NCBI RefSeq assembly: GCF_019929575.1
Contig: NZ_JAHZPU010000013.1
Location: forward strand, 1 to 50,247
Origin: Streptococcus infantis
Lineage (GTDB): Bacteria; Bacillota; Bacilli; Lactobacillales; Streptococcaceae
DNA length: 50,247 nucleotides
Direction: 5' to 3'
Part shown: positions 9,048 through 18,998 of the stretch, in pieces
Layout: each line of letters opens with the position of its first letter
How positions within the stretch are numbered: the first letter of the stretch is position 1
Program-made: the position numbers and the translations under genes
The notes under the pieces: model-generated
What the model saw: the letters and a program-made list of their open reading frames with translations, nothing else
Database searches by the model: none
What the model was told of the DNA's origin: nothing

Positions 9048-9801
9048 ATTCTAACCTAATTGATTTTGTTTTTTTTTCTGGATTCCAGATAAAACTTGCG
9101 ATAAAGCTAAAGATGATGGTAATAATCGCAACTAAGACAGCAAGAATCAGTGCTGGTATGCGAATAAACCACCACAAAGGATTTGGTTTTTTGTTATTGT
9201 GCCATTGTTTTGTTTCCTCATCCAGACGTTGGAATTCTGATTGGATACGTTCAGCAACTATCTCAATTCCTTCATCATTCATCTTCTTAATGTCTGAGAT
9301 ATCGATAGGATTTCCGAAGTTCATATCGACACGTTCGCGACTGATGAGTCCTTTTAAGGTCATTGGGCCAGTGTAAGTAACTGGCATGATGCGAACCTTG
9401 GCCATTTTAGCAATCAGAGCTACACCACCTTTGACATCGTTAGAATGACGACTACCGCTTGGAAACATGATGAGAGATCGGTCGCTCTTTTTAAGGACAT
9501 TGATAGGGTATTTGATAGCCGAAGCGCTAGGATTCTCCCGATCAATAGGAAAGGCACCACACATACGAATCCACCAACCAAAGATTCGATTAGAGAAAAG
9601 TTCCTTTTTAGCCATAAAGACAAATTGCTTTGGTTTGGTCGCAAATGCCATGTAGACAGGATCCCACCAAGTACGATGGGGAGCGACTAGGATATAGTTT
9701 TCATCTTGACTCGGAATTTTATTGGTATTATGATAATGAGCATTACCGTTGATAGACCAGAGAATCAACATAACGAGCCCACGAAGATAAGTATAAAACA
9801 T
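9046..9801 (-). CDS. 1-acyl-sn-glycerol-3-phosphate acyltransferase family protein (PlsC-like)
   Basis: Members acylate lysophosphatidic acid to phosphatidic acid at the membrane. The 251-residue protein has the HX4D catalytic motif (HRTWWD, about residue 41) and, further on, FPSGSR, a variant of the usual FPEGTR glycerol-phosphate motif. A hydrophobic segment near residues 215-240 and a basic tail (KKTKS) indicate a membrane anchor. The start follows GAAGGAG. It is monocistronic and divergent from the P-type ATPase. Replacement of Glu by Ser in the second motif makes the exact substrate uncertain. Confidence 0.85.
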   Translation of the reverse strand: MFYTYLRGLVMLILWSINGNAHYHNTNKIPSQDENYILVAPHRTWWDPVYMAFATKPKQFVFMAKKELFSNRIFGWWIRMCGAFPIDRENPSASAIKYPINVLKKSDRSLIMFPSGSRHSNDVKGGVALIAKMAKVRIMPVTYTGPMTLKGLISRERVDMNFGNPIDISDIKKMNDEGIEIVAERIQSEFQRLDEETKQWHNNKKPNPLWWFIRIPALILAVLVAIITIIFSFIASFIWNPEKKTKSIRLE

Positions 9802-9895
9802 GGTGTCTCCTTCAAATTTCTTTCTTTTATTATACCTTATCGGTGTAGGACAGGCAAATTTTTTTTGTATAGGCGGAAAAGCTCTTTATATGAAA

Positions 9896-9925
9896 TTAGA
9901 ATTATTCAAAAAAAAATGATATGAT
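9896..9925 (+). promoter_or_regulatory. Putative promoter giving a leaderless ATPase mRNA
   Basis: TATGAT (9920-9925) preceded by TGA, with TTAGAA at about 9896-9901 as a weak -35. It ends 7 nt before ATG 9933, and no Shine-Dalgarno sequence precedes that ATG. Confidence 0.5.
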
Positions 9926-9932
9926 AGAGATT

Positions 9933-12269
9933 ATGGATAAAAATAAAATTATAGGCTTAAGCCAATCAGAAGTTAATGAACGTCAGAAACAGGGGCAGGT
10001 CAATGATTTCAAAGCATCAGCTAGTACCAGTACTTGGCAGATTGTAAAACGAAATGTTTTTACTCTCTTCAATGCTTTAAACTTTGCCATCGCCTTAGCA
10101 CTCGCCTTTGTTCAAGCCTGGAGTAACCTAGTTTTCTTTGCGGTTATCTGCTTTAATGCTTTTTCAGGAATTGTAACCGAGCTTCGAGCTAAACATATGG
10201 TTGACAAACTGAATCTTTTGAATAAGGAAAAGATTATCACCATTCGTGATGGGCAAGAGGTAGCTTTGGATCCAGAAGAGCTTGTTTTGGATGACGTGAT
10301 TCGCTTGTCTGCAGGGGATCAGATTCCAAGTGATGCGATTGTATTAGAAGGTTTTGCAGAAGTCAATGAAGCCATGTTAACGGGCGAGAGCGACTTGGTG
10401 CAAAAAGAAGTAGAAGACTTAATGTTGTCAGGTAGCTTTCTTGCCAGTGGTTCTGTCCTCGCTCAGGTTCATCATGTAGGAGCAGATAACTATGCAGCTA
10501 AACTCATGCTTGAAGCTAAGACCGTTAAACCAATCAATTCTCGTATCATGAAATCACTAGATCAACTTGCAGGATTTACTGGGAAAATTATCATTCCTTT
10601 TGGAATTGCCCTCTTGCTTGAAGCTTTGGTCTTAAAAGGTTTACCACTGAAGTCTTCTGTAGTGAATTCCTCTACAGCTCTTTTGGGAATGTTGCCTAAG
10701 GGGATTGCCCTCTTGACCATTACCTCTCTTTTAACCGCTGTTATCAAGCTTGGTTTGAAGAAGGTCTTGGTGCAGGAGATGTACTCTGTTGAAACCCTTG
10801 CGCGCGTGGATATGCTCTGCTTGGATAAGACAGGAACCATCACCCAAGGTAAGATGCAGGTTGAGACTGTTCTTCCTCTTACTCAAGTTTATGATCAAAA
10901 TGCTATTGCTGACATACTAACTAGCTATATGGCAAACAGTGAGGATAAGAACCCAACAGCACAAGCTATTCGTCAACATTTTCAAGGTCAAGTAACTTAT
11001 CCGATGATTTCTAATCTTCCATTTTCAAGCGATCGTAAATGGGGAGCAATGGAGTTGGAAGGTCTCGGAACTGTTTTCCTAGGTGCACCTGAGATGTTGT
11101 TGAATGCTGAAGTTCCTGAGGCTAGAGAAGCTCTTGAACGAGGATCTCGTGTCTTAGTTCTGGCCCTCAGTCAAGAAAAACTTGATCACCACAAGCCACA
11201 AAAACCATCTGATATTCAAGCCTTGGCTTTGCTTGAAATTCTAGATCCAATCCGAGAAGGGGCAGCTGAAACTCTAGACTATCTTCGTTCTCAGGAAGTG
11301 GGCTTGAAAATTATTTCTGGTGATAATCCAGTTACTGTTTCAAGTATTGCTCAAAAAGCTGGTTTTGCAGATTACCACAGCTATGTAGATTGTTCGAAGA
11401 TCACGGACGAGGAATTGGTTGCCATGGCTGAGGAGACAGCGATTTTCGGACGTGTCTCTCCTCATCAAAAGAAACTGATCATCCAAACGTTGAAAAAAGC
11501 AGGTCATACTACAGCCATGACAGGAGACGGTGTCAATGATATTCTAGCTCTTCGTGAGGCAGACTGTTCCATCGTTATGGCTGAAGGAGATCCAGCGACT
11601 CGTCAGATTGCAAATCTGGTCCTCTTGAACTCAGACTTTAATGATGTTCCTGAGATTCTCTTTGAAGGTCGTCGTGTAGTCAATAACATTGCCCACATTG
11701 CTCCAATTTTCTTGATCAAGACCATCTATTCATTCTTATTGGCAATCATCTGTATTGCAAGTGCTTTGTTGGGACGTACTGAATGGATTCTGATTTTCCC
11801 ATTCATCCCGATTCAGATTACCATGATTGACCAGTTTGTGGAAGGATTCCCACCGTTCGTATTGACCTTTGAACGAAATATCAAACCTGTGGAACAAAAC
11901 TTCCTCAGAAAATCCATGCTCCGTGCACTACCGAGTGCCTTGATGGTAGTCTTTAGCGTTCTATTTATTAAAATTTTTGGAACCAGTCAAGGTTGGTCAG
12001 CCATTGAAATTTCAACACTTCTGTATTATCTATTAGCCTCAATTGGTTTCATGTCTGTAGTTAGAGCTTGTTTGCCATTTAGTCTATGGCGTGTTCTCTT
12101 GATTATTTGGTCAGTTGGTGGCTTCCTTGGAACAGCTCTATTTCCAAGAATTCAAAAACTACTTGAGATCTCAACATTGACAGGACAAACATTACCTGTC
12201 TATGGTATTATGATGGTCATCTTTGCTGTCATTTTCATCCTGACAAGTCGTTATCAAACTAGAAAATAA
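9933..12269 (+). CDS. P-type cation-transporting ATPase (E1-E2 family)
   Basis: A 778-residue membrane cation pump. Seen in order: an actuator domain with MLTGES; the phosphorylation motif LCLDKTGTITQG; the HAD hinge TAMTGDGVNDILALREADC; and several C-terminal membrane helices (about 590 onward). It resembles the pneumococcal pump annotated MgtA, reported as a calcium exporter; the ion is inferred only. I choose ATG 9933 (MDKNKIIGLS) over ATG 9921, because a -10 box covers 9920-9925. From memory the pneumococcal gene has a manganese-sensing yybP-ykoY riboswitch upstream; the 131-bp gap here shows none. A terminator follows. Confidence 0.88.
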   Translation: MDKNKIIGLSQSEVNERQKQGQVNDFKASASTSTWQIVKRNVFTLFNALNFAIALALAFVQAWSNLVFFAVICFNAFSGIVTELRAKHMVDKLNLLNKEKIITIRDGQEVALDPEELVLDDVIRLSAGDQIPSDAIVLEGFAEVNEAMLTGESDLVQKEVEDLMLSGSFLASGSVLAQVHHVGADNYAAKLMLEAKTVKPINSRIMKSLDQLAGFTGKIIIPFGIALLLEALVLKGLPLKSSVVNSSTALLGMLPKGIALLTITSLLTAVIKLGLKKVLVQEMYSVETLARVDMLCLDKTGTITQGKMQVETVLPLTQVYDQNAIADILTSYMANSEDKNPTAQAIRQHFQGQVTYPMISNLPFSSDRKWGAMELEGLGTVFLGAPEMLLNAEVPEAREALERGSRVLVLALSQEKLDHHKPQKPSDIQALALLEILDPIREGAAETLDYLRSQEVGLKIISGDNPVTVSSIAQKAGFADYHSYVDCSKITDEELVAMAEETAIFGRVSPHQKKLIIQTLKKAGHTTAMTGDGVNDILALREADCSIVMAEGDPATRQIANLVLLNSDFNDVPEILFEGRRVVNNIAHIAPIFLIKTIYSFLLAIICIASALLGRTEWILIFPFIPIQITMIDQFVEGFPPFVLTFERNIKPVEQNFLRKSMLRALPSALMVVFSVLFIKIFGTSQGWSAIEISTLLYYLLASIGFMSVVRACLPFSLWRVLLIIWSVGGFLGTALFPRIQKLLEISTLTGQTLPVYGIMMVIFAVIFILTSRYQTRK

Positions 12270-12271
12270 AG

Positions 12272-12304
12272 AAAGGCTGCAATCCTAGATTGCGGTCTTT
12301 TTTG
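12272..12304 (+). terminator. Terminator of the P-type ATPase gene
   Basis: GCTGCAATC pairs with GATTGCGGT around CTA and is followed by TCTTTTTT. Confidence 0.82.
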
Positions 12305-12370
12305 GGTACAGGATTGCTAGCTAAAATATGGTATAATAAAGGGAAATAGAGTTTTGGAAAGTGAGAGAAA

Positions 12371-13048
12371 ATGATTTCAAAGAGATTAGAAACGGTAGCT
12401 TCTTTTGTTCCGCAAGGAGCCGTTTTACTTGATGTTGGGAGCGACCATGCTTATTTACCGATTGAATTAGTTGAAAAGGGTCATATCGAACGTGCTATTG
12501 CAGGAGAAGTTGTAGAAGGTCCCTATCAATCTGCAGTTACAAATGTTGAAAGTCATGGTTTGACTGAGAAAATTCAGGTTCGTTTAGCCAATGGTTTAGC
12601 AGCTTTCGAAGAAAGTGACCAGGTCTCTGTCATCACTATTGCTGGAATGGGTGGCCGTTTAATTGCTACGATATTAGAAGAAGGATTGGACAAACTAGCC
12701 AATATTGAGCGTTTGATTCTTCAACCGAATAACCGAGAAGATGAGTTGCGTTCTTGGCTACAAGAGCATGGTTTTCAAATCATAGCAGAAAGTATCCTAG
12801 AAGAAGCTGGGAAATTCTATGAGATCATAGTTGCAGAAGCTGGTGAAATGAATTTATCAGCCACTGATGTTCGCTTTGGCCCCTTCTTGTCCAAAGAAGT
12901 CAGTCCAGTCTTCATCCAAAAATGGCAAAAAGAAGCTACTAAGCTTGAGTTTGCCCTTAGTCAAATTCCAGAAAAAAATCAAGAAGAACGTCAGGTTCTA
13001 GCAGATAAAATTCAAGCCATCAAGGAGGTGCTCCATGAAAGCAAGTGA
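12371..13048 (+). CDS. trmK: tRNA (adenine(22)-N1)-methyltransferase
   Basis: Methylates N1 of A22 in the D loop of tRNAs using S-adenosylmethionine. The 225-residue protein has the Rossmann-type SAM motif [13 protein letters not shown] (about 19-31), TIAGMGG in the middle and the NNRE segment typical of TrmK. The C-terminal third is a helical region rich in Glu and Lys. An extended -10 (TATGGTATAAT, ending 12337) lies upstream. It overlaps the next gene by 14 nt, so the two are translationally coupled; this pairing is widespread in Firmicutes. Confidence 0.92.
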   Translation: MISKRLETVASFVPQGAVLLDVGSDHAYLPIELVEKGHIERAIAGEVVEGPYQSAVTNVESHGLTEKIQVRLANGLAAFEESDQVSVITIAGMGGRLIATILEEGLDKLANIERLILQPNNREDELRSWLQEHGFQIIAESILEEAGKFYEIIVAEAGEMNLSATDVRFGPFLSKEVSPVFIQKWQKEATKLEFALSQIPEKNQEERQVLADKIQAIKEVLHESK

Positions 13049-13832
13049 AGTGATTAAGCGTTATGAAGCCTATTGCCCACAAGAATTTTCTATGGAAGGT
13101 GATAGTCGTGGTCTGCAAATTGGTACTCTAGATAAGGATATCCAAAAAGTCATGGTTGCTCTTGATATCCGTGAAGAGACAGTCGCTGAAGCTATTGAAA
13201 AGGATGTTGATTTGATTATCGTTAAGCACGCCCCTATCTTTCGTCCGATCGAGGATTTGGTAGCTAGTCGTCCTCAAAATCAGATTTATATCAATCTCAT
13301 CAAGCATGATATCGCTGTCTACGTCAGTCATACTAATATCGATATTGTTGAAAATGGTCTTAATGATTGGTTCTGCCAACTATTGGGGATTGAGGATACA
13401 ACTTATCTGCAGGAAACAGGTCCCGAACGTGGGATTGGTCGTATTGGCACTATTAGACATCAAACATTTAAGGAATTTGCTGACCATGTTAAGGAAGTCT
13501 TTAATCTAGATAGCCTTCGTATGGTGTATTATCAAGAGAGCGATTTGCAAAAAACAATCTCAAGAGTGGCTATCTGTGGTGGAAGTGGTCAATCATTCTA
13601 TCCTGATGCATTAGCAAAAGGAGCGGATGTCTACATTACTGGAGACATATACTACCACACTGCCCAAGATATGCTGTCAGATGGTTTGTTGGCTCTAGAT
13701 CCGGGACACTATATCGAAGTACTTTTTATCGAAAAAATTGCAGAGCTCTTGAACGAATGGAAGAAAGAGAATGCTTGGTCTCTCGAAGTTATCGCAAGTC
13801 AGGCATCGACCAATCCTTTCCACCATATCTAA
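13035..13832 (+). CDS. Nif3-like dinuclear metal centre protein
   Basis: A 265-residue member of the NIF3/YqfO family, which binds two metal ions in a toroidal hexamer; a GTP cyclohydrolase role has been proposed for some members but the function is unsettled. Visible ligands: HAPIF and SHTNID in the N-terminal half, and [22 protein letters not shown] with the later LDPGHYIE in the C-terminal half. It is a short form without the PII-like insert of YqfO. It overlaps trmK by 14 nt; the DadA-like gene follows after 16 nt. Confidence 0.88.
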   Translation: MKASEVIKRYEAYCPQEFSMEGDSRGLQIGTLDKDIQKVMVALDIREETVAEAIEKDVDLIIVKHAPIFRPIEDLVASRPQNQIYINLIKHDIAVYVSHTNIDIVENGLNDWFCQLLGIEDTTYLQETGPERGIGRIGTIRHQTFKEFADHVKEVFNLDSLRMVYYQESDLQKTISRVAICGGSGQSFYPDALAKGADVYITGDIYYHTAQDMLSDGLLALDPGHYIEVLFIEKIAELLNEWKKENAWSLEVIASQASTNPFHHI

Positions 13833-13848
13833 TTAGAAGGTATAAAAA

Positions 13849-14949
13849 ATGAAAAAAGTTGCCATTGTAGGAGCAGGGATTGTAGGGGCAACAGCCGCCT
13901 ACTATCTCTCTAAAGAAGCAGATGTCGAAGTAACTGTCTTTGATCATGGGCACGGACAAGCGACCAAGGCAGCTGCAGGAATCATCAGTCCTTGGTTCTC
14001 TAAACGACGTAATAAAGCTTGGTACAAGATGGCGCGCTTGGGAGCGGATTTTTATGTAGATTTATTGGCTGATTTAGAAAAAACTGGTCAAAAGGTTGAT
14101 TTCTACCAGCGCTCCGGTGTCTTTCTTCTCAAAAAAGATGATTCCAAGCTTGAGGAACTCTATGACTTAGCCTTGCAACGTAGAGATGAATCTCCCTTAA
14201 TTGGCGAATTAGCCATTTTGAACCAAGCTGCTGCAAGTAGTCTATTCCCTGGATTAGAGGGATTTGAGAGATTGCTCTATGCTTCTGGAGGGGCTCGAGT
14301 AGATGGGCAACTTTTAGTTAGTCGCTTGCTTGAAGCCAGTCAAGTGAAGGTGATAAAGAAAGAGGTCAGTCTAAATCCCTTAGCATCGGGTTATCAAATA
14401 GACAACCAAATGTTTGACCAAGTTATCTTGTCCACAGGAGCTTGGCTTGGACATATTTTGGAGCCTTTAGGCTATGAGGTTGATGTTCGTCCTCAAAAAG
14501 GCCAACTCCGAGATTATCAAGTGCCACAAGACATGGGAACCTACCCTGTGGTTATGCCAGAAGGAGAGTGGGATTTGATCCCATTTCCAGGTGGGAAGTT
14601 GTCTCTAGGAGCTACTCATGAAAATGATATGGGATTTGACCTAACAGTTGATGAAAATTTGCTTCAACAAATGGCTGAGGCAGCGAGTCCATTTTATCCA
14701 GCCCTGGCTGAGGCAATTTCATCTGGTGAACGTGTGGGTATTCGTGCTTATACAAGTGACTTCTCTCCATTTTTCGGACAGGTTCCAAACTTATCAGGAG
14801 TCTATACAGCGAGTGGTTTAGGATCTTCAGGGTTAACGACGGGTCCTATTATCGGTTATCATCTAGCCCAAATGCTTCAGGGGAGAAGTGGAGTATTAAA
14901 TCCGGCAGATTATCTAACTGAAAGATATATTAAAAAGAAACAATCGTAA
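13849..14949 (+). CDS. FAD-dependent oxidoreductase, DadA/glycine-oxidase family
   Basis: A 366-residue flavoprotein with an N-terminal FAD dinucleotide-binding motif (GAGIVGATAAYYL) and the DAO-type C-terminal signature TASGLGSSGLTTGP. Relatives oxidise D-amino acids, glycine or sarcosine; the substrate cannot be told here. An AGAAGG sequence precedes the start. It is the third gene of the run beginning at trmK, with only 16 nt to its upstream neighbour. Confidence 0.85.
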   Translation: MKKVAIVGAGIVGATAAYYLSKEADVEVTVFDHGHGQATKAAAGIISPWFSKRRNKAWYKMARLGADFYVDLLADLEKTGQKVDFYQRSGVFLLKKDDSKLEELYDLALQRRDESPLIGELAILNQAAASSLFPGLEGFERLLYASGGARVDGQLLVSRLLEASQVKVIKKEVSLNPLASGYQIDNQMFDQVILSTGAWLGHILEPLGYEVDVRPQKGQLRDYQVPQDMGTYPVVMPEGEWDLIPFPGGKLSLGATHENDMGFDLTVDENLLQQMAEAASPFYPALAEAISSGERVGIRAYTSDFSPFFGQVPNLSGVYTASGLGSSGLTTGPIIGYHLAQMLQGRSGVLNPADYLTERYIKKKQS

Positions 14950-15050
14950 ATCTTTTACCTAGTTTTTACGGTAGTATTAGGAAAGTAAGTGACTTTCCCT
15001 ATCAAAAATGGTAAAATGAAAAAAAATAATCCAAGAATTGAGGAAATAAA

Positions 15051-16070
15051 ATGCAAGAAAAAATTCTGGTAACAGGTGGAGCAGGTTTTATCGGAACTCA
15101 CACTGTCATCGAACTGGTCCAAGCTGGACACCAAGTAGTTGTTGTGGATAATTTGGTAAATAGTAGTCGTAAAAGCCTAGAAGTAGTTGAAAGAATTACA
15201 GGAGTAGAAATTCCTTTCTACGAAGCAGATATTCGTGATACAGATACACTTCGTGATATTTTCAAACATGAAGAACCAACAGGAGTCATCCATTTTGCTG
15301 GTTTGAAGGCTGTAGGAGAATCTACACGTATTCCGCTTGCCTACTATGATAACAATATCGCTGGAACTGTTAGTCTCTTGAAAGTTATGGAAGAGACAAA
15401 CTGTAAGAACATCATCTTCAGCTCATCAGCAACAGTTTATGGAGATCCACATACAGTTCCAATCCTAGAAGATTTCCCTCTTTCAGCTACCAACCCTTAC
15501 GGTCGTACAAAACTGATGCTTGAAGAAATCTTGACAGATATCTATAAAGCCGATTCAGAATGGAACGTTGTGTTACTTCGTTATTTCAACCCAATTGGTG
15601 CACATAAGAGTGGTGATTTGGGTGAAAATCCAAACGGTATTCCAAATAACCTTCTTCCATATGTGACACAAGTCGCAGTTGGTAAGTTGGAACAAGTTCA
15701 AGTATTTGGGGATGACTACGATACTGAAGATGGAACAGGTGTTCGTGACTATATCCACGTCGTTGACTTAGCCAAAGGGCACGTTGCGGCACTTAAGAAA
15801 CTTCAAAAAGGTTCAGGACTAAACATTTACAACCTTGGTACAGGAAAAGGCTACTCTGTCCTTGAAATTATCCAAAATATGGAGAAAGCAGTCGGACGTC
15901 CAATTCCTTACCGTATCGTTGAACGTCGTCCGGGTGATATCGCAGCTTGCTACTCAGATCCAGCAAAAGCTAAGGAAGAGCTAGGATGGGAAGCAGAACT
16001 TGGTATTACAGAAATGTGTGAAGACGCATGGCGTTGGCAAAGCAAGCATCCAAATGGATTTGAAGACTAA
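15051..16070 (+). CDS. galE: UDP-glucose 4-epimerase
   Basis: Interconverts UDP-glucose and UDP-galactose for sugar use and for polysaccharide precursors. The 339-residue SDR-fold protein has the NAD-binding GGAGFIGTH, the substrate/catalytic serine stretch SSSATVYGDP and the catalytic YGRTK. The C-terminal region includes RPGDIAACYSDP. GAGGAAATAAA precedes the start and a -10 TAAAAT with TGG lies near 15012. No other Leloir genes are adjacent; it is followed by a glycosyltransferase, which points to surface glycan supply. Confidence 0.95.
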   Translation: MQEKILVTGGAGFIGTHTVIELVQAGHQVVVVDNLVNSSRKSLEVVERITGVEIPFYEADIRDTDTLRDIFKHEEPTGVIHFAGLKAVGESTRIPLAYYDNNIAGTVSLLKVMEETNCKNIIFSSSATVYGDPHTVPILEDFPLSATNPYGRTKLMLEEILTDIYKADSEWNVVLLRYFNPIGAHKSGDLGENPNGIPNNLLPYVTQVAVGKLEQVQVFGDDYDTEDGTGVRDYIHVVDLAKGHVAALKKLQKGSGLNIYNLGTGKGYSVLEIIQNMEKAVGRPIPYRIVERRPGDIAACYSDPAKAKEELGWEAELGITEMCEDAWRWQSKHPNGFED

Positions 16071-16071
16071 G

Positions 16072-17001
16072 ATGATGATTTCAATCATAGTCCCATGTTT
16101 AAACGAAGAGGAAGTACTTCCTCTTTTTTATCAAACTCTTGAAGCACTGATCCCAGATTTGGAAACAGAAATCGAATACATTTTTGTAGATGATGGTTCG
16201 ACTGATAAGACTTTGGACGTTCTAAAGGTTTATCGAGAGAAAAATCCTGCAGTACATTATATCTCTTTCTCGCGAAATTTTGGGAAGGAAGCGGCCATAT
16301 ATGCAGGTTTACAACAAGCAACAGGAGATTTGGTGGTGGTTATGGATGCAGACCTTCAGGATCCACCAAGCCTCTTGCTTGAGATGAAAGAACTACTAGA
16401 TCAGAATCCAGATTTGGACTGCGTTGGAACACGCAGAACCAGTCGAAAAGGTGAGCCCTTTTTACGTAGTTTCTGCGCCGATCTTTTTTATCGTTTTATG
16501 CAAAAAATTAGCCCAGTAGCTCTTCCATCGGGTGTCCGTGATTTTCGGATGATGAGAAGATCAGTTGTGGATGCAGTGTTAGAATTGACAGAATACAATC
16601 GCTTTTCCAAAGGACTCTTTGCCTGGGTTGGTTTCCGTACTCACTATCTAGAATATCCTAATGTTGAAAGGCAGGCAGGTAAAACAAGTTGGAGTTTTAG
16701 ACAACTCTTTTTCTACTCTATTGAAGGGATTGTGAATTTTTCAGATTTTCCTTTGATATTAGCTTTTGTTGCTGGTCTTTCGTCGTGTTTTCTGGCTTTA
16801 GTGATGACATTGTTTGTAGTTGTCCGTACTCTCGTACTGGGCAATCCAACTTCTGGTTGGACCTCTCTGATGGCTGTCATTCTATTTCTTGGTGGTGTCC
16901 AATTATTGACGATTGGGATTCTCGGAAAATATATCAGTAAAATTTATATGGAAACGAAAAAAAGACCCCTCTATCTGATAAAAGAACAGAGTGAGTCATG
17001 A
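16072..17001 (+). CDS. Membrane-bound family-2 glycosyltransferase (GtrB/CsbB-like)
   Basis: Transfers a sugar, usually from a nucleotide sugar to undecaprenyl phosphate, at the inner face of the membrane. From M1: MMISIIVPCLNEEEVLPLFY opens the GT-A fold; VDDGSTDKTL and VVMDADLQDPP supply the nucleotide/metal-binding acidic residues. Two C-terminal transmembrane segments (about residues 225-255 and 265-290) match the GtrB/CsbB layout. I place the start at ATG 16072, 1 nt after the galE stop; in-frame alternatives exist upstream (16054, 16000). Coupling to galE suggests use of UDP-Gal or UDP-Glc. Confidence 0.85.
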   Translation: MMISIIVPCLNEEEVLPLFYQTLEALIPDLETEIEYIFVDDGSTDKTLDVLKVYREKNPAVHYISFSRNFGKEAAIYAGLQQATGDLVVVMDADLQDPPSLLLEMKELLDQNPDLDCVGTRRTSRKGEPFLRSFCADLFYRFMQKISPVALPSGVRDFRMMRRSVVDAVLELTEYNRFSKGLFAWVGFRTHYLEYPNVERQAGKTSWSFRQLFFYSIEGIVNFSDFPLILAFVAGLSSCFLALVMTLFVVVRTLVLGNPTSGWTSLMAVILFLGGVQLLTIGILGKYISKIYMETKKRPLYLIKEQSES

Positions 17002-17106
17002 TAAGATTTGCTAAAAATAAGTCCTTCAAAAGACTATAATTTTCTGTAAAAATATGCTAAACTAGAGGAAGTGGGATTTGGAAATTGAATCACCACTGAT
17101 GACAAA

Positions 17107-17304
17107 TTAATCTTTGATGAGCGCGCGAGTGGGACACTGTTTCACAGCTTTCAGTAGCTCTTCACTAGCTGGGACGTCTCTCTCTAGTAGATTAGGATCA
17201 TCATAGAAACGCACAATACCATTATCATGGTAATCAAATAAATCAGAATAGGTTTGGCATAGCCCACAGGCAATGCATCGTTCAGGTATAAGTGTGATTT
17301 TCAT
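17107..17304 (-). CDS. fer: Ferredoxin, single [4Fe-4S] cluster type
   Basis: A 65-residue electron carrier with one cluster motif, CIACGLC plus a distant CP (QCPTRAL), in an acidic protein as in Firmicute 4Fe ferredoxins. The start is MKITLIPERC; the upstream in-frame ATG would add a hydrophobic stretch not found in the family. It has no Shine-Dalgarno sequence, and a TACAAT -10 lies 6 nt before the ATG. It is divergent from the LysM-like gene with a 45-bp gap. Confidence 0.88.
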   Translation of the reverse strand: MKITLIPERCIACGLCQTYSDLFDYHDNGIVRFYDDPNLLERDVPASEELLKAVKQCPTRALIKD

Positions 17305-17310
17305 ATTTAT

Positions 17311-17339
17311 ATTGTAATAAGAAATTAGAAAAAAAACAA
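17311..17339 (-). promoter_or_regulatory. Putative leaderless promoter of fer
   Basis: On the minus strand TTGTTT (17339-17334), a 17-bp spacer and TACAAT (17316-17311), ending 6 nt before the ferredoxin ATG. Confidence 0.5.
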
Positions 17340-17349
17340 GGAGTAAGGT

Positions 17350-17838
17350 ATGGAAAAGGAACCATGGCAAGAAGATATTTACGATATCGAGGAAAGTCGT
17401 TCGGAACGCAGAAGCAGAGGAAATAAGGAATCAGGAGTAGGAGCTAATCGTATTTTAACGATTTTGGCTTGTATTTTCTTTGTTATCGTTGTCGGTATGA
17501 TTGCTATTCTAATCTACCTGTCATCTGGTGGTAGTGATCGTACGGCAGCCTTGAAAGATTTTCATGATTCTTCTGCGCCTAAGGTAGAGGAAGTTTCTTC
17601 AACATCATCAAGTAGTTCAGTTGAAGCATCAAGTTCTGAAGCAGAATCAACTTCTTCAAGTAGTTCAGAGGAACATACAAATGCTGAAGGAACCATTACT
17701 GTCCTTGCAGGTGAAGGTGAGGCAGCTATTGCAGCTAGAGCAGGCATTTCTATTGCTCAACTTGAAGCCTTGAACCCTGGTCATATGTCTTCAGGTACTT
17801 GGTTTGCAAATCCTGGTGATGTCCTTAAGACAAGATAG
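17350..17838 (+). CDS. Membrane-anchored SAG1386/EF1546-type protein with C-terminal LysM-like domain
   Basis: A 162-residue protein: basic and acidic cytoplasmic N-terminus (1-34), one transmembrane segment (about 35-56, [21 protein letters not shown]), a long low-complexity Ser/Glu linker (about 72-113) and a C-terminal LysM-like module ([29 protein letters not shown]). Such proteins are thought to contact peptidoglycan from the membrane; the function is not established. AAGGAG precedes the start. It stands 8 nt before cmk, a placement shared among streptococci. Confidence 0.8.
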   Translation: MEKEPWQEDIYDIEESRSERRSRGNKESGVGANRILTILACIFFVIVVGMIAILIYLSSGGSDRTAALKDFHDSSAPKVEEVSSTSSSSSVEASSSEAESTSSSSSEEHTNAEGTITVLAGEGEAAIAARAGISIAQLEALNPGHMSSGTWFANPGDVLKTR

Positions 17839-17846
17839 GAGTTAGA

Positions 17847-18518
17847 ATGAAAACAATTCAGATTGCCATTGATGGACCAGCATCCAGTGGGAAGAGTACA
17901 GTAGCTAAGATTATCGCTAAGGACTTTGGATATACCTACTTGGATACAGGTGCCATGTATCGTGCTGCGACTTACATCGCTTTGAACAACCAAGTAAGTC
18001 CAGAAGAGTCTTCTCGACTTCTTGAATTATTGGAACAATATCCGATTAGCTTTGGTCGTGCTGAAACAGGAGAACAGCTTGTTTTTGTTGGAGACGTTGA
18101 TGTTACCAATCCAATCCGTGAAAATGAAGTAACCAATGCTGTATCTGCTTTTGCAGCCATTCCAGCTATTCGTGAAAAATTGGTAGCCCTTCAGCAAGAA
18201 ATTGCCCAACAAGGCGGAATCGTCATGGATGGTCGAGATATTGGTACAGTGGTCTTGCCTAAGGCTGAATTGAAGATTTTTCTTGTTGCTTCAGTGGATG
18301 AACGTGCAGAACGACGTTATAAGGAAAATCTTTCAAAGGGAATCGAAACAGATTTGGAAACTTTGAAAGAAGAGATTGCTGCGCGTGACTATAAAGATAG
18401 TCATCGTGAAACTTCTCCTCTTAAACAGGCTGAGGATGCAATCTATTTAGACACGACTGGACTAAGTATTTTAGAAGTTGTCGAAAAAATTAAATCAGAA
18501 GCAGTTAAACATTTTTAA
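17847..18518 (+). CDS. cmk: Cytidylate kinase
   Basis: Phosphorylates CMP and dCMP with ATP, recycling pyrimidine nucleotides. The 223-residue protein has the P-loop GPASSGKST at the N-terminus, LDTGAMYRA for substrate contact, and [12 protein letters not shown] in the middle. The lid-region RRY and RDYKDSHRE motifs are present. It is 8 nt after the LysM-like gene and is closed by a strong terminator. Confidence 0.96.
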   Translation: MKTIQIAIDGPASSGKSTVAKIIAKDFGYTYLDTGAMYRAATYIALNNQVSPEESSRLLELLEQYPISFGRAETGEQLVFVGDVDVTNPIRENEVTNAVSAFAAIPAIREKLVALQQEIAQQGGIVMDGRDIGTVVLPKAELKIFLVASVDERAERRYKENLSKGIETDLETLKEEIAARDYKDSHRETSPLKQAEDAIYLDTTGLSILEVVEKIKSEAVKHF

Positions 18519-18529
18519 TTTGAAATGCT

Positions 18530-18566
18530 AACCGATTTACCACGATAGTGGTGAGTCGGTTTTTTA
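18530..18566 (+). terminator. Terminator after cmk
   Basis: AACCGA(T)TTACCAC pairs with GTGGTGAGTCGGTT, followed by TTTT. Confidence 0.82.
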
Positions 18567-18657
18567 GCAATTTGTCAAATTTTAAATTTTAAGGTATAAT
18601 AGATTCTGTTAACGAAAATTTGACAATCAAACCATCATGAAAATAGAAGGAGATAAA

Positions 18658-18996
18658 ATGAACAATCTACCAAATTGCCCAAAATGTAATTCAGAATATG
18701 TCTATGAAGACGGAGCCTTGCTAGTCTGTCCAGAGTGTGCTTATGAATGGAATCCTGCTGAGCAAGCAGAGGTTGAAGACGGCCTTGTTGCCATCGATGC
18801 TAATGGAAATAAATTGGCTGACGGTGATACAGTAACCTTGATCAAAGACCTTAAGGTAAAAGGCGCTCCAAAAGACCTTAAGCAAGGGACACGTGTTAAA
18901 AACATCCGTATTGTTGAAGGTGACCACAACATCGATTGTAAGATTGATGGATTTGGTGCTATGAAATTAAAATCAGAATTTGTTAAAAAGATCTAA
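18658..18996 (+). CDS. PhnA/YjdM-like zinc-ribbon protein
   Basis: A 112-residue protein with an N-terminal zinc ribbon (CPKCN...CPECAYEW, four cysteines) and a C-terminal PhnA domain ([28 protein letters not shown]). The name comes from a supposed phosphonoacetate link; the real role of this cytosolic family is unclear. The start at ATG 18658 follows AGAAGGAG; an in-frame ATG at 18637 lacks one. The membrane-protein gene follows 2 nt later. Confidence 0.9.
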   Translation: MNNLPNCPKCNSEYVYEDGALLVCPECAYEWNPAEQAEVEDGLVAIDANGNKLADGDTVTLIKDLKVKGAPKDLKQGTRVKNIRIVEGDHNIDCKIDGFGAMKLKSEFVKKI

Positions 18997-18998
18997 TC

